NCBI GenBank assembly: GCA_009929485.1
Contig: SAAJ01000022.1
Location: 1 to 50,381, forward strand
Source of the DNA: Negativicutes bacterium
Lineage (GTDB): Bacteria > Bacillota > Negativicutes > Anaeromusales > Anaeromusaceae
Length of the DNA stretch: 50,381 bases
Direction: 5' to 3'
Shown here piece by piece: positions 1 through 8,663 of the stretch (the stretch's first letter is position 1; every line of letters begins with the position of its first letter). A program made the translations under genes and the position numbers. Below the pieces are notes generated by a model. That model did not search any database and had not been told where the DNA came from. It saw only the letters and a program-made list of their open reading frames with translations.

Positions 1-78
1 CCTCTATCTTGCGGTTACTAAAAATAGATAGCAGCGAGAATTTGCATCCTCGCTGCCAACATTACTTTATGCTTTTAC

Positions 79-191
79 CCCAACCATTGACATAGAACCG
101 GAATAGCAGCGCTCTGCCGAGGCTTTCTGACAAAGGCTGGTGGAAAAAAATCCGTTCTGCCGGAGTGATGAATAAATCATTGGTTCCTAAA
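79..191 (+). repeat. Dispersed palindromic repeat, copy A (short version)
   Basis: This shares the core CCGAGGCTTTCTGACAAAG (117-135) and its flanks with copies at about 3529-3693 and 17490-17655. The core contains a small hairpin (GCTTT-CTGAC-AAAGG). The right end (gtgatgaataaatcattggt) matches the right end of the 3.6-kb copy. The left half is shorter than in the other copies. It lies between the window start and the terminator of the zinc-ribbon gene. No protein is encoded; small ORFs through it are incidental. Confidence 0.7.
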
Positions 192-202
192 AAAGGAATA
201 AA

Positions 203-232
203 AAAAAGCTCCTGCATAAGCAGGAGCTTTTT
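203..232 (-). terminator. Intrinsic terminator of the zinc-ribbon gene
   Basis: A 10-bp stem (AAGCTCCTGC at 206-215 with GCAGGAGCTT at 220-229) closes a 4-nt loop. It is flanked by an A-run on the left and T-run on the right, so it can act in both directions. It lies just past the stop of the minus-strand gene ending at 241. Confidence 0.85.
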
Positions 233-240
233 GATTGCTC

Positions 241-543
241 TTAGTAGCGGGGGTTGTTTTTCTGGAAGCAGTCGCGGCAATAAACCGGACGGTCATTGCT
301 CGGACGGAAAGGAACTTGGGTTTCTACGCCACAAGACGCGCAAGTTACGTCGAACATTTCGCGCTGTTGACGAGCACCGCCGCCGAAACCACCACGGTTG
401 TTCTGCTGTTTGCGAGCAGCGCGGCATTCGGGGCAACGGCCTGGCTCATTGGTGAACCCTTTTTGAGCATAAAATTCTTGCTCGGATGCGGTGAATACGA
501 ACTCTACGCCGCAATCGCGGCAAGTCAGGTTTTTGTCTTCCAT
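241..543 (-). CDS. Small zinc-ribbon domain protein (CxxC-x17-CxxC type)
   Basis: A 100-aa soluble protein with four CxxC pairs: CRDC near residue 8, CPEC near 37, CASC near 68 and CRDC near 90. This pattern fits two treble-clef or zinc-ribbon units. A Gly/Asn/Arg-rich linker (RKQQNNRGGFGGGARQQRE) separates them and may bind nucleic acid. Members of this family are common small proteins in Firmicutes and have no firm function. The start at 543 is chosen over an upstream in-frame ATG because GAGGAGG lies about 8 nt before it. It stands alone, with its own promoter (654-682) and terminator. Confidence 0.85.
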   Translation of the reverse strand: MEDKNLTCRDCGVEFVFTASEQEFYAQKGFTNEPGRCPECRAARKQQNNRGGFGGGARQQREMFDVTCASCGVETQVPFRPSNDRPVYCRDCFQKNNPRY

Positions 544-653
544 GTGTGAAGACCTCCTCAAATCAATTACCCTAATAGTTAGCAAATCAATCATTAAGCT
601 TCTCGATTTGAAAGAGGCCATGACGTTTTAACGATCTATTAGTGGGCTACTTA

Positions 654-682
654 AATATACTATGAGGGAAGAAAAATGTAAA
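654..682 (-). promoter_or_regulatory. Sigma-A-type promoter of the zinc-ribbon gene
   Basis: On the minus strand TTTACA (682-677) and TATATT (659-654) are 17 nt apart. The predicted transcript has a leader of roughly 100 nt before the start at 543. Confidence 0.6.
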
Positions 683-747
683 GAATATTTTTGAAGGAAA
701 TGAGGATAATTTTTGATCCTTGCAACGCGGGGTGAATTTAAATGCCG

Positions 748-1545
748 TTAAGGCAGTGTTTCCGGGTCTTTTTCGGTATGGCCCAGAATTTTAGACAAGA
801 GAGCGGTGCGCTCTAATAAGGATGCAACAATGTTGTTTTCAATGTGCTCGCGCGAAAAACGGGTCGATAAGCCGGAGATGCTGATGGCGGCTATCGCAGT
901 TCCGTTTTGGTCGAAAATCGGTGCGCCGACGCAGCGGCCGTCTAGTTCGCTTTCGCGGTCGTCCAGGGCGTAGCCGCAGCGACGAACTTGGGCCATTTCT
1001 TGTAAATACGCTTCCGGCGTAGTCAAAGTGTAAGCCGTGCGGCGTTCCATACCGTGTGTTTCCAAAATCTCTTTGATTTTTACGTCGGGATAATGAATGA
1101 GAAGCGCTTTACCTAGGGCGGTGCAGTGCACGGAATTGGTCGAGCCTAGCTTAGCTACTAGGCGCAGGGCGTGAGGGCTTTCTACGGTGTCAATATACAG
1201 CACGCGTTGCTGATCTAAAATGGCGAGATGCACCGTTTCCTTGCTTAGTTCGTTCAGATGTTCCAAATGCTTGCGAGCTAGCTGCTTGATTTCAAAGTCG
1301 CGCTCCGCCCAGCGGCTGAGCGTGAGAAATTGCGTGCCCAAGCGGTAATGACCGTTGCTGTCGCAGGAGACGTATCTGCGGTCTTCCAGATTGCGCAGCA
1401 GCCGGTACACGGTGGGTTTGGGCAGCTCTGTTTTTTCCGTTAGCTGCCGCAAGGTAATCGGCGCAGGATGGTTGCCAACAGTTTCTAATATTGTCAAGGC
1501 GCGGTGCAGAGATTGCACGGATAAGCTTCCGCCGCTTGTTGCCAT
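748..1545 (-). CDS. IclR-family transcriptional regulator (probable KDG/uronate regulator)
   Basis: 265 aa. The N-terminal winged helix-turn-helix (about residues 8-70, with LHRALTILETVG and LPKPTVYRLLRNLE) and the C-terminal IclR effector domain (about 85-255, with the conserved region around DDRESELDGRCVGAPIFD) are both complete. IclR proteins bind small-molecule effectors and often control aromatic or sugar-acid catabolism. KdgR of enterobacteria, which controls kduI and kduD, belongs to this family. This gene is divergent from kduI-kduD, which supports a KdgR-like role. A palindrome (TTTCACctcGTGAAA, 1550-1564) overlaps its own ribosome binding site, which suggests autoregulation. The exact effector is not shown by the sequence. 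Confidence 0.9.
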   Translation of the reverse strand: MATSGGSLSVQSLHRALTILETVGNHPAPITLRQLTEKTELPKPTVYRLLRNLEDRRYVSCDSNGHYRLGTQFLTLSRWAERDFEIKQLARKHLEHLNELSKETVHLAILDQQRVLYIDTVESPHALRLVAKLGSTNSVHCTALGKALLIHYPDVKIKEILETHGMERRTAYTLTTPEAYLQEMAQVRRCGYALDDRESELDGRCVGAPIFDQNGTAIAAISISGLSTRFSREHIENNIVASLLERTALLSKILGHTEKDPETLP

Positions 1546-1549
1546 AGTG

Positions 1550-1564
1550 TTTCACCTCGTGAAA
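1550..1564. promoter_or_regulatory. Palindromic operator candidate at the iclR start
   Basis: TTTCAC-N3-GTGAAA is a perfect 6+6 palindrome covering the ribosome binding site of the IclR gene. A related TCAC-N3-GTGA site lies at 1705-1715 in front of kduI. The pair is a reasonable candidate for IclR-family binding sites controlling both divergent units. Confidence 0.5.
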
Positions 1565-1699
1565 TTATCATTCTATAGTTCACATGCTAAAGCAAATTTC
1601 CTAAAAAGGCAAATTATAAAAAACGGCGCATGAGCTCGTCATAACAAGGCTGACAGGGGATGGCGGTACGTATAAGGCTACTTGAATATCGTGGAACGG

Positions 1700-1813
1700 T
1701 TGTCTCACGATGTGAAAAGAATTAATGAAATAGACAAAATATTGTTGTCAGAGCATTTTTTGAGCAGTATAATGACCTTGAAAAATGATACTGTAATTCG
1801 TATCGTGAGACAA
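1700..1813. promoter_or_regulatory. Pair of perfect 12-bp inverted motifs before kduI
   Basis: TTGTCTCACGAT at 1700-1711 and its exact reverse complement ATCGTGAGACAA at 1802-1813 are separated by 90 bp. The second copy abuts the AAGGAGG ribosome binding site of kduI. The first copy overlaps the TCAC-N3-GTGA palindrome. They could be two operators for a looping repressor. They could instead be a long-range RNA stem that places the ribosome binding site at its base. Confidence 0.55.
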
Positions 1814-1830
1814 AAAGGAGGAAATAGAGG

Positions 1831-2658
1831 ATGGAAGTACGTTATAGCGGGCATCCAGAGGATGTGAAACGGTACACAACGGAAGAATTGCGGCAAGAGT
1901 TCCTGATTCAAGAGTTGTTTCAGGTTAATGTCTGCAAGATGGTCTACAGTCATGTGGATCGTATGATTACCGGCGGTGTTATTCCTGTGGCGCCTCAAAA
2001 ATTGGAAGCAGGAAAAGGCTTAGGCGTAGATTATTTCCTGGAGCGCCGTGAATTGGGCGTTATTAACATTGGCGGTGCAGGCAAGGTGACCGTAGACGGT
2101 ACGGAGTATGCTCTGCAGTTTACGGATGGTCTTTATGTGGGCATGGGCGCCAAGGACGTAGTTTTTACAAGCGACGATGCCCAAAATCCCGCAAAATTCT
2201 ATTTTACCAGCAGCCCGGCGCACAAAACCTATCCGACCGTCAAAATCGAGCGTAAAGACATTGTGCCGAATCATTTGGGCAGCTTGACGAACTCTAATGA
2301 TCGCAACATCTACAAGTATATTCATCCTCAAGGCGTGCAAAGCTGCCAGTTGGTCATGGGTATGACCGCTTTGGAGCCAGGCAGCATGTGGAACAGCATG
2401 CCTTGTCATACTCATGAGCGTCGTATGGAAGTATACCTGTACTTTAAGGTGCCGGAAGATGCCGTGGTTTTTCACTTCATGGGGCAGCCTACGGAAACAC
2501 GTCATGTAGTGATGCATAACGAAGAAGCGATTATTTCACCGAGCTGGTCTATTCACTCCGGCGTTGCCACCCATAATTACACCTTCATTTGGGCCATGGC
2601 TGGAGAAAACCAGACTTTCGACGACATGGACGGCGTAGCCATGCAGGATATCCGCTAA
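1831..2658 (+). CDS. kduI: 5-keto-4-deoxyuronate isomerase KduI
   Basis: 275 aa, the usual length. KduI (EC 5.3.1.17) is a cupin that converts 4-deoxy-L-threo-5-hexosulose uronate to 3-deoxy-D-glycero-2,5-hexodiulosonate. That substrate arises from unsaturated uronates released by lyases. The family signature is clear: the N-terminal part with [19 protein letters not shown], and the metal-binding C-terminal cupin with the [16 protein letters not shown] motif followed by the HSG region. The start has a strong AAGGAGG. It is followed 34 nt later by kduD, so the pair form an operon. Controlled by the IclR-linked sites upstream (inference). Confidence 0.96.
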   Translation: MEVRYSGHPEDVKRYTTEELRQEFLIQELFQVNVCKMVYSHVDRMITGGVIPVAPQKLEAGKGLGVDYFLERRELGVINIGGAGKVTVDGTEYALQFTDGLYVGMGAKDVVFTSDDAQNPAKFYFTSSPAHKTYPTVKIERKDIVPNHLGSLTNSNDRNIYKYIHPQGVQSCQLVMGMTALEPGSMWNSMPCHTHERRMEVYLYFKVPEDAVVFHFMGQPTETRHVVMHNEEAIISPSWSIHSGVATHNYTFIWAMAGENQTFDDMDGVAMQDIR

Positions 2659-2692
2659 GAAATTGAAAAGGAATTGAAGAGGAGAGAAAAGA

Positions 2693-3448
<756 letters not shown>

Positions 3449-3453
3449 AACCT

Positions 3454-3480
3454 AAAAAAAGCCGCGTGAGCGGCTTTTTT
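3454..3480 (+). terminator. Intrinsic terminator after kduD
   Basis: GCCGC-GTGA-GCGGC (3461-3474), preceded by seven A and followed by a six-T run. It ends the kduI-kduD transcript and can work bidirectionally. Confidence 0.9.
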
Positions 3481-3528
3481 ACTGCCTGCAGAATGTTCGC
3501 GCCGCTTTATGATTTGGGTTTTAAGTAA

Positions 3529-3693
3529 AATAAAAGAGCCAGTGATTCAATGAACACTTCGCGAAAATGAAAGATTTTTTTGACAGACGAGGAAGAAAAC
3601 GCAGGAATAGTGGAGCTCTTCCGAGGCTTTCTGACAAAGTCTGGCGAGAAAAGATTCATTTTGGCGAGAGGTGTGAATAATCAATGACTCTTT
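3529..3693 (+). repeat. Dispersed palindromic repeat, copy B (full length)
   Basis: About 165 bp with imperfect terminal inverted repeats: the left end (aaaagagccagtgattcaat) pairs with the right end (aataatcaatgactctttaa). The centre carries the shared core (3620-3638) and a gaagaaaacgcaggaatag block also seen in the 17.5-kb copy. It lies between the kduD terminator and the next gene of the sugar-acid island. The TIRs and lack of coding suggest a MITE or large REP-like element. Confidence 0.7.
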
Positions 3694-3711
3694 AATAAGG
3701 AGAGATGTCGA

Positions 3712-4476
3712 GTGTCAAGAAAACTGGTTGTTAACTTACTGGTTTATGCCGACTTGGTCAAAGAAGGAGCGAAACAGGCCGAGCTGCTTTCCCGTGTTGC
3801 CAGCGCGCAGGCGCAGGCTGCCGAAGTGCGCCGCGAGTGGATTCTGAATCTGCCGGAAGAACTGCCTGCGTTGGCTCAAGGGGCTAAAGAAAATGGGCTG
3901 GAATTGTTTTATTCGATTCCGGTGCCGCTTTTTGCAGCAGGACGCTTGGAGGAAGAATTATTACAAACCGTTTATGCGGAAGCGCGGCAGATGGGAGCGA
4001 CACGGATCAAGTTTGCCGTAGGCAATTTTGCGGCGGCAGCGGCGGAAGAACTGCAAAAATTAGCCATTTTGGCTAAGAAAAACGAAGATGTTTTGCTGAC
4101 CGTAGAGGGCGACCAGTCGGAAGCCAATGGCCGTCTCGAAGTGCTGCTGGGATTGCTGGAAGCCTGCCGAGATTGCGGCGCTCCTGTCTATGCGACCTAT
4201 GACGTAGGGAATTTTGTCTGGGTAGGTCAAGAACCGTTGCACAATGCGGTTAAGCTGGCGCCGTTTGTTCGCTATATTCATCTAAAAGATGTGGTAATGA
4301 CATCGGCAGGGCCGCAGGTACGGGAGCTGGATGCCGGCAGCATTGACTGGCGAGGCGCACTGGAATTACTGCCTCAGGACGTACCGGTAGCGTTGGAGTT
4401 TCCTTGTGAAGCGCCTGTTGATGAGCGAGTAGCGGCTATGCTCAAAAAAGTGAAAAATTTATCGCAAAACTATTAG
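3712..4476 (+). CDS. Sugar phosphate isomerase/epimerase-type TIM-barrel protein
   Basis: 254 aa of the AP-endonuclease-2/xylose-isomerase-like fold (PF01261). The likely metal ligands are visible: E in LLTVEGDQ (about 131), D in YATYDVGN (about 164), H in YIHLKD (about 190) and E in ALEFPCE (about 228). Family members isomerise or epimerise sugars and sugar acids. The exact substrate is not recognisable. Its place between kduD and kdgT suggests a step that feeds KDG or a related keto-acid into the pathway. The start is GTG at 3712, supported by AAGGAGAG about 7 nt upstream. The upstream spacer is filled by repeat copy B. Confidence 0.75.
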   Translation: MSRKLVVNLLVYADLVKEGAKQAELLSRVASAQAQAAEVRREWILNLPEELPALAQGAKENGLELFYSIPVPLFAAGRLEEELLQTVYAEARQMGATRIKFAVGNFAAAAAEELQKLAILAKKNEDVLLTVEGDQSEANGRLEVLLGLLEACRDCGAPVYATYDVGNFVWVGQEPLHNAVKLAPFVRYIHLKDVVMTSAGPQVRELDAGSIDWRGALELLPQDVPVALEFPCEAPVDERVAAMLKKVKNLSQNY

Positions 4477-4518
4477 ACAAATTTGAATTTATCAATTAAA
4501 ATAGGGATATAAATTTAA

Positions 4519-4530
4519 GAAACCGGTTTC
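4519..4530. promoter_or_regulatory. LacI-family operator candidate upstream of kdgT
   Basis: GAAACCGGTTTC is a perfect palindrome with the central CG typical of LacI-family operators. A LacI-family gene lies three genes downstream. It sits about 150 bp before the kdgT start. Confidence 0.6.
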
Positions 4531-4605
4531 GTAGGTCCGTTTATTTTAAAAGAAAGGGGTATTTGAAAAACAAAGAAGCAATCGTTTTTTATTTTTTTAC
4601 CTTGC

Positions 4606-4630
4606 AAACCGGTACACTAAAACGGTACAC
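4606..4630 (+). promoter_or_regulatory. Tandem AAACCGGTACAC-type motifs before kdgT
   Basis: AAACCGGTACAC (4606-4617) and AAAACGGTACAC (4619-4630) are repeated with a 13-bp period. A third relative, AAAACGATACAC, lies at 7927-7938 before the KDPG aldolase gene. The shared sequence suggests one regulator, most likely the LacI-family protein encoded between them, controlling both kdgT-kdgK and the aldolase gene. Confidence 0.5.
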
Positions 4631-4680
4631 TTAAGAGGTCCTTTTTGGCAGAGAGATGAGTTAAGAAAGGATGAAATCTT

Positions 4681-5664
4681 ATGAAAATTAAACAAGCGGT
4701 TGATCGAATTCCTGGCGGCCTGATGTTGGTACCTTTGTTCTTGGGGGCCTTGTGCCATACGTTCTTTCCGGGAGCCGGAAAGTATTTTGGTTCCTTTACC
4801 AATGGCCTGATTACCGGTACGGTGCCGATTTTGGCGGTTTGGTTCTTTTGCATGGGCGCTGGCATTGACGTGCGCGCCACCGGTACGGTGCTGCGCAAAT
4901 CGGGTACCTTGGTTCTGACGAAAATTGCTGTCGCTTGGGTTGTAGCGATGATTGCAGTGAACATGCTGCCGGTAGAAGGCATTACGAAAGGCTTTTTTGC
5001 GGGGCTTTCCACCCTGGCGCTGGTAGCGGCCATGGATATGACCAACGGCGGTTTGTATGCGGCGTTGATGAAACAGTACGGCAGCGACGATGAAGCCGGC
5101 GCTTTCGTGCTGATGTCCATTGAATCGGGTCCGCTGGTTTCCATGATTATCCTGGGCAGCTCGGGAGCGGCCAGCTTTGAGCCTCAGTTATTCGTTGGCG
5201 CAGTACTGCCATTCTTGGTTGGCTTTGTATTGGGCAATTTAGATACGGAACTGCGTGGATTCTTCGGTCAGGCAACGCAGACGATGATTCCCTTTTTCGC
5301 CTTTGCCTTGGGGAACACGATTGACCTGTTTGTTATCGGCAAAACCGGCTTCTTGGGCCTCGGTCTTGGCGTAGTAGTTATTATTATTACTGGTATTCCG
5401 CTCATCTTGGCGGATAAATTTATCGGCGGCGGCAACGGCACAGCCGGCATTGCCGCATCCAGCACCGCTGGGGCGGCCGTGTCCAATCCTGTGATTATCG
5501 CTACGATGAAGCCGGAATTTGCGGCAATAGCTCCGGCTGCGACGGCGTTGGTGGCAACTTCGGTTATTGTCACCTCCGTGCTGGTGCCAATGTTGACGGC
5601 GTGGTGGAGCAAACGTTCCGCTTCTAGCAGCGAAGGCAGCGACTCTTTGGCTAAAGGGGCTTAG
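4681..5664 (+). CDS. kdgT: 2-keto-3-deoxygluconate permease KdgT
   Basis: 327 aa, highly hydrophobic, with about ten predicted membrane segments. It matches the KdgT family (PF03812): the N-terminal [22 protein letters not shown] segment (shown in part), [20 protein letters not shown] and the late conserved [16 protein letters not shown] region. It imports KDG, probably by proton symport, across the inner membrane. ATG at 4681 follows a GAAAGG-type site. It is 34 nt before kdgK, so the two are co-transcribed. Operator-like motifs lie in the 200 bp upstream. Confidence 0.95.
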   Translation: MKIKQAVDRIPGGLMLVPLFLGALCHTFFPGAGKYFGSFTNGLITGTVPILAVWFFCMGAGIDVRATGTVLRKSGTLVLTKIAVAWVVAMIAVNMLPVEGITKGFFAGLSTLALVAAMDMTNGGLYAALMKQYGSDDEAGAFVLMSIESGPLVSMIILGSSGAASFEPQLFVGAVLPFLVGFVLGNLDTELRGFFGQATQTMIPFFAFALGNTIDLFVIGKTGFLGLGLGVVVIIITGIPLILADKFIGGGNGTAGIAASSTAGAAVSNPVIIATMKPEFAAIAPAATALVATSVIVTSVLVPMLTAWWSKRSASSSEGSDSLAKGA

Positions 5665-5698
5665 ATCGGAACGGATTCCGGGGTATGGGGGTAAAACA

Positions 5699-6670
5699 AT
5701 GAGCAATATTTTGACCGTTGGCGAGGCTATGGCCTTATTTGTATCAGAAAAAACAGGGTCTTTGGATGTGGCGGAGCGGTTCAGCCGGTTTGTCGCTGGT
5801 GCGGAAGTCAATTTTTCTATTGGCATGACGCGTCTAGGGCATACGGTAACATACTTGAGCCAGGCGGGGGAAGATCCGTTCGGTCGCGGCATCGTGCATT
5901 TTTTGCAGGACAACGGTGTAGACACCAGCTTGATCCGGCTGCTTCCCGGCGAATTTACCGGTATGCAGTGGAAGGAAAAAGTGGCCGTTGGCGATCCAGA
6001 GGTGTATTCGTTGCGGCGCGGTTCGGCCGCCTCAAAGATGGATGCGTCCTTAGTGCAGACCGTGCAGTGGGCAAAATACAACCACATGCATTTAACCGGC
6101 ATTCCGCCTGCATTGTCCGCAGGCTGCCGTGAGCTGCTTGGCGCTCTTTTGCAAGAGGGTAAGAAACAGGGCGTTTCCATTTCGTATGATCCGAATCTGC
6201 GTCCTGGCTTGTGGCCGGATAAAGCGGAGATGGTGAGGGTCATTAACGAACTGTCCTTCCAGGCGGATATCGTTTTCCCCGGCATTGCCGAAGCGCGGCA
6301 ATTGACTGGACAGGAAACGCCCGAAGCTATGGCGGCGTTTTATCATCGCCAGGGTGTATCAAAGGTGGTCATTAAACTGGGAACCAAAGGAGCCTATGCC
6401 AGTTTTGGCGGGGAAACGGCGTTTTATATGCCGGCATTCCCGGTGGCGAAGGTGGTAGATACGGTTGGCGCTGGAGATGGTTTTGCGGTGGGAGTTGTCA
6501 GCGGCCTATTGGAAGGTCTGGCTCCGCAAGAAGCGGTACGGCGCGGCGCAGCCATTGGCGCCTTGGCGGTCATGTCGCCTGGCGATAATGACGGATTGCC
6601 GGATCGAGACGGTCTTGCGTCCTATATGGCAAAGACGTCGAGGCAGTTATCAGCCGCTGCCGGAGATTAA
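5699..6670 (+). CDS. kdgK: 2-keto-3-deoxygluconate kinase, PfkB family
   Basis: 323 aa. It has ribokinase/PfkB features: the N-terminal GEAMALF strand, AGAEVNFSIGMTRLG, the substrate lid region, and the anion-hole/catalytic motif DTVGAGDGFAVG (about 253-264, catalytic Asp in GAGD). KdgK (EC 2.7.1.45) phosphorylates KDG to KDPG with ATP in the cytoplasm. The KDG assignment rests on the neighbours kdgT and the KDPG aldolase, because PfkB kinases are hard to separate by sequence alone. The ribosome binding site is weak (GGGGGT). Confidence 0.9.
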   Translation: MSNILTVGEAMALFVSEKTGSLDVAERFSRFVAGAEVNFSIGMTRLGHTVTYLSQAGEDPFGRGIVHFLQDNGVDTSLIRLLPGEFTGMQWKEKVAVGDPEVYSLRRGSAASKMDASLVQTVQWAKYNHMHLTGIPPALSAGCRELLGALLQEGKKQGVSISYDPNLRPGLWPDKAEMVRVINELSFQADIVFPGIAEARQLTGQETPEAMAAFYHRQGVSKVVIKLGTKGAYASFGGETAFYMPAFPVAKVVDTVGAGDGFAVGVVSGLLEGLAPQEAVRRGAAIGALAVMSPGDNDGLPDRDGLASYMAKTSRQLSAAAGD

Positions 6671-6671
6671 A

Positions 6672-6712
6672 GAGAAGGGGGATTCCCGCCAGGGCGTCTC
6701 CCCTTTTCTTTC
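6672..6712 (+). terminator. Intrinsic terminator after kdgK
   Basis: An imperfect stem pairs GAGAAGGGGGA with TCTCCCCTTTTC around a GC-rich loop and is followed by T-rich sequence. It closes the kdgT-kdgK unit. Confidence 0.75.
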
Positions 6713-6758
6713 CTATTATATAAACGAAATGAATTGTGACTCTCTAGACAGCCCACAA

Positions 6759-6769
6759 ACCGATGCGGT
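6759..6769. promoter_or_regulatory. Possible operator before the LacI-family gene
   Basis: ACCG-ATG-CGGT is a spaced palindrome resembling an opened version of the AACCGGTT operator before kdgT. It lies about 90 bp before the LacI gene start and could serve autoregulation. The evidence is only the partial motif. Confidence 0.3.
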
Positions 6770-6858
6770 AAAATGAAACAATATAGCGTTATGTAATAAT
6801 TGAATTTTACTAAAGGACTGCTGTGTCGGCGGTTTCCTAAAGATGGGTTGAGGGTTTC

Positions 6859-7902
6859 ATGATCGAAAGAGAAAAGGCAAACGGCAAGGTGCGCACGAAT
6901 GTGACCATTGCGGATGTAGCGTTGCGAGCCGGTTGTTCCAAAACAACCATATCCAGATACTTGAACGGCAAGTTTGAGTTTATGTCGGCGGAATCGAAGG
7001 AGCGCATTGCGGCGGTGATTGAAGAAATGAATTATCGTCCTAACAATTTGGCGCGCAGCCTTAAATCCAGCCGCAGCCGTTTGATTGGCGTAATCATGGC
7101 GGATATCAGCAATCCCTTTTCTTCTATTTTAGTTAAGGGCATTGGCGATGCCTGCGCAGCGGCGGGGTATCATGTGATGATTGCGAACATGGATAATGAT
7201 CCGGTGCGGGAAAAGGAATACATTTTGTCCATGCTGGATCAGCAGGTGGATGGTTTGATTTTGAACACTACTTGCAGCAATAATGAATTTCTGCAGGAAA
7301 TGGCGGATCGTCGGGTGCCAATGGTTTTAGTGGACCGGGCGATTGAACCGGCTATTTTTGATGTTGTTAAAACCAACGACTTTCAAGCTACCTTGGACTT
7401 GCTGCAGTATGTAGCTGAACAAGGCTTTGGCAAGGTGGGCTTTTTCTCTCAACCTGTGGGCAATATTGGTCCGCGTTTAAATCGGCGCAAGGCGTACCGG
7501 CAAATGTGCGACGGGCGGCTGAAACAAGCGCCGCAGGAATATGCTGTGGAAATTTCACAGCCTGAAGCGGTCAAGGAGCAGGTGCGTGATTTTCTGCAGC
7601 GCAATGGAGAAGAGAAAAAGTTTATTTTCACCGCTAACGGCGTGGCTATGCTCAGTTTGCTGCACGCGATCAACGAGCTGGGACTGCGTATTCCGGAGGA
7701 TGTCGGCATCGGCGGCTTTGACGATTGGTCTTGGGCCAGCTTGGTGGGGCCGGGCATTACGACGATTGCGCAGCCCTCGTACGATGTAGGCGCAAAAAGT
7801 GTGGAACGGCTGCTGCTGCGTATTCAGCGAGGCGGGAAGGCGAAACCGAAAATCTTTGAATTGCCGAACAAACTAATTTTGCGGGGGTCTTCACAGCTGT
7901 AG
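6859..7902 (+). CDS. LacI-family transcriptional regulator (probable KdgR)
   Basis: 347 aa. The N-terminal LacI helix-turn-helix (about 16-65: TIADVALRAGCSKTTISRYLNG, shown in part) is followed by the hinge helix (NNLARSLKSSRS) and a periplasmic-binding-protein-like effector domain (about 72-340). The C-terminal region with DDWSWASLVGPGITTIAQPSYDVG (shown in part) is typical. In Firmicutes a LacI-type KdgR represses KDG genes. Its position inside kdgT-kdgK-...-aldolase supports the same role here. The island therefore has two regulators from different families (this and the IclR protein). Start ATG 6859; the ribosome binding site is weak. Confidence 0.92.
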   Translation: MIEREKANGKVRTNVTIADVALRAGCSKTTISRYLNGKFEFMSAESKERIAAVIEEMNYRPNNLARSLKSSRSRLIGVIMADISNPFSSILVKGIGDACAAAGYHVMIANMDNDPVREKEYILSMLDQQVDGLILNTTCSNNEFLQEMADRRVPMVLVDRAIEPAIFDVVKTNDFQATLDLLQYVAEQGFGKVGFFSQPVGNIGPRLNRRKAYRQMCDGRLKQAPQEYAVEISQPEAVKEQVRDFLQRNGEEKKFIFTANGVAMLSLLHAINELGLRIPEDVGIGGFDDWSWASLVGPGITTIAQPSYDVGAKSVERLLLRIQRGGKAKPKIFELPNKLILRGSSQL

Positions 7903-7920
7903 CGGCCCCCTTTTCTTTTA
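7882..7920 (+). terminator. Probable terminator overlapping the end of the LacI-family gene
   Basis: GGGGGTC...GGCCCCC forms a stem around the stop codon, followed by TTTTCTTTTA. It partly separates the regulator transcript from the aldolase gene. Confidence 0.55.
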
Positions 7921-7976
7921 GCTTAGAAAACGATACACGGAATCGGTAGACAAATGGAAATGAGGTAGAAATACGT

Positions 7977-8618
7977 ATGAAAAAAGAAGAAGTGCTGCGT
8001 AGAGTAACCGAAGGCGGTTTGGTGGCGGTTGTACGGGCGGCCAGCGGCGAAGAAGCGAAGCGTATTACGGACGCCTGCATTGCCGGCGGGGTTGTGGGTA
8101 TTGAAATTACCTTTACCGTTCCCGGGGCGCATCATGTGGTGGAAGAATTGGCGAAAGTCTACGGCAACGGGGAAGTGGTGCTGGGCGTGGGCAGCGTGCT
8201 GGACCCGGAAACAGCTCGCATTGCTATTCTTAGCGGCGCTCAGTATGTGGTGACACCGAGCTTGAACGCGGAAACCGTGCGTCTGTGCAATCGCTATCGC
8301 GTGCCGGTCATGCCTGGCGTGTCTACCTTGAAGGATGTTGTAAGCGCCTTGGAACTGGGGGCCGACATTATCAAGATTTTCCCGGGCGAGCTTTTTGGAC
8401 CCAAGATTATCAAGGCCTTCCACGGACCGGTGCCGCAGGCGCAGCTGATGCCGACCGGCGGCGTATCGGTGGAAAATGTCGGCGAGTGGATTCGGGCCGG
8501 AGCGGTTGCGGTTGGGGCAGGCGGCAGCCTGACTGGCGGCGCAAAAACCGGCGATTATGAAGCCATTACGGCGACAGCTAAAAAATTTCTGGCAGCCATC
8601 CGCGAAGCGCGGGGCTAA
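7977..8618 (+). CDS. KDPG/KHG aldolase (2-dehydro-3-deoxyphosphogluconate aldolase)
   Basis: 213 aa, the family's usual length. It has class I aldolase features: the early VVRAASGEEAKRI strand, EITFTVPGA with the general-base Glu (about 46), the segment TPSLNAETVRLCNRY, and IKIFPGELFGP with the Schiff-base Lys (about 134). A phosphate-binding PTGGVSVENV follows. It cleaves KDPG (EC 4.1.2.14) to pyruvate and glyceraldehyde-3-phosphate, the last step of the island. The 7927-7938 motif resembles those before kdgT, so it is probably co-regulated. Confidence 0.94.
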   Translation: MKKEEVLRRVTEGGLVAVVRAASGEEAKRITDACIAGGVVGIEITFTVPGAHHVVEELAKVYGNGEVVLGVGSVLDPETARIAILSGAQYVVTPSLNAETVRLCNRYRVPVMPGVSTLKDVVSALELGADIIKIFPGELFGPKIIKAFHGPVPQAQLMPTGGVSVENVGEWIRAGAVAVGAGGSLTGGAKTGDYEAITATAKKFLAAIREARG

Positions 8619-8628
8619 AAGCATATAC

Positions 8629-8663
8629 AAAAGGCGGCGAGCGAAAGCTTGCCGTCTTTTTTG
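8629..8663 (+). terminator. Intrinsic terminator after the KDPG aldolase gene
   Basis: GGCGGCGAGC (8633-8642) pairs with GCTTGCCGTC (8647-8656) around a 4-nt loop, followed by a T-run. It ends the sugar-acid island. Confidence 0.85.

Noticed and set aside
5239-6285. Long minus-strand ORF of 348 codons opposite kdgT/kdgK
   Set aside because: It lies wholly opposite two well-supported genes, begins without a ribosome binding site, and its product is low-complexity and Pro/Arg/Ser-rich, as antisense shadows are.
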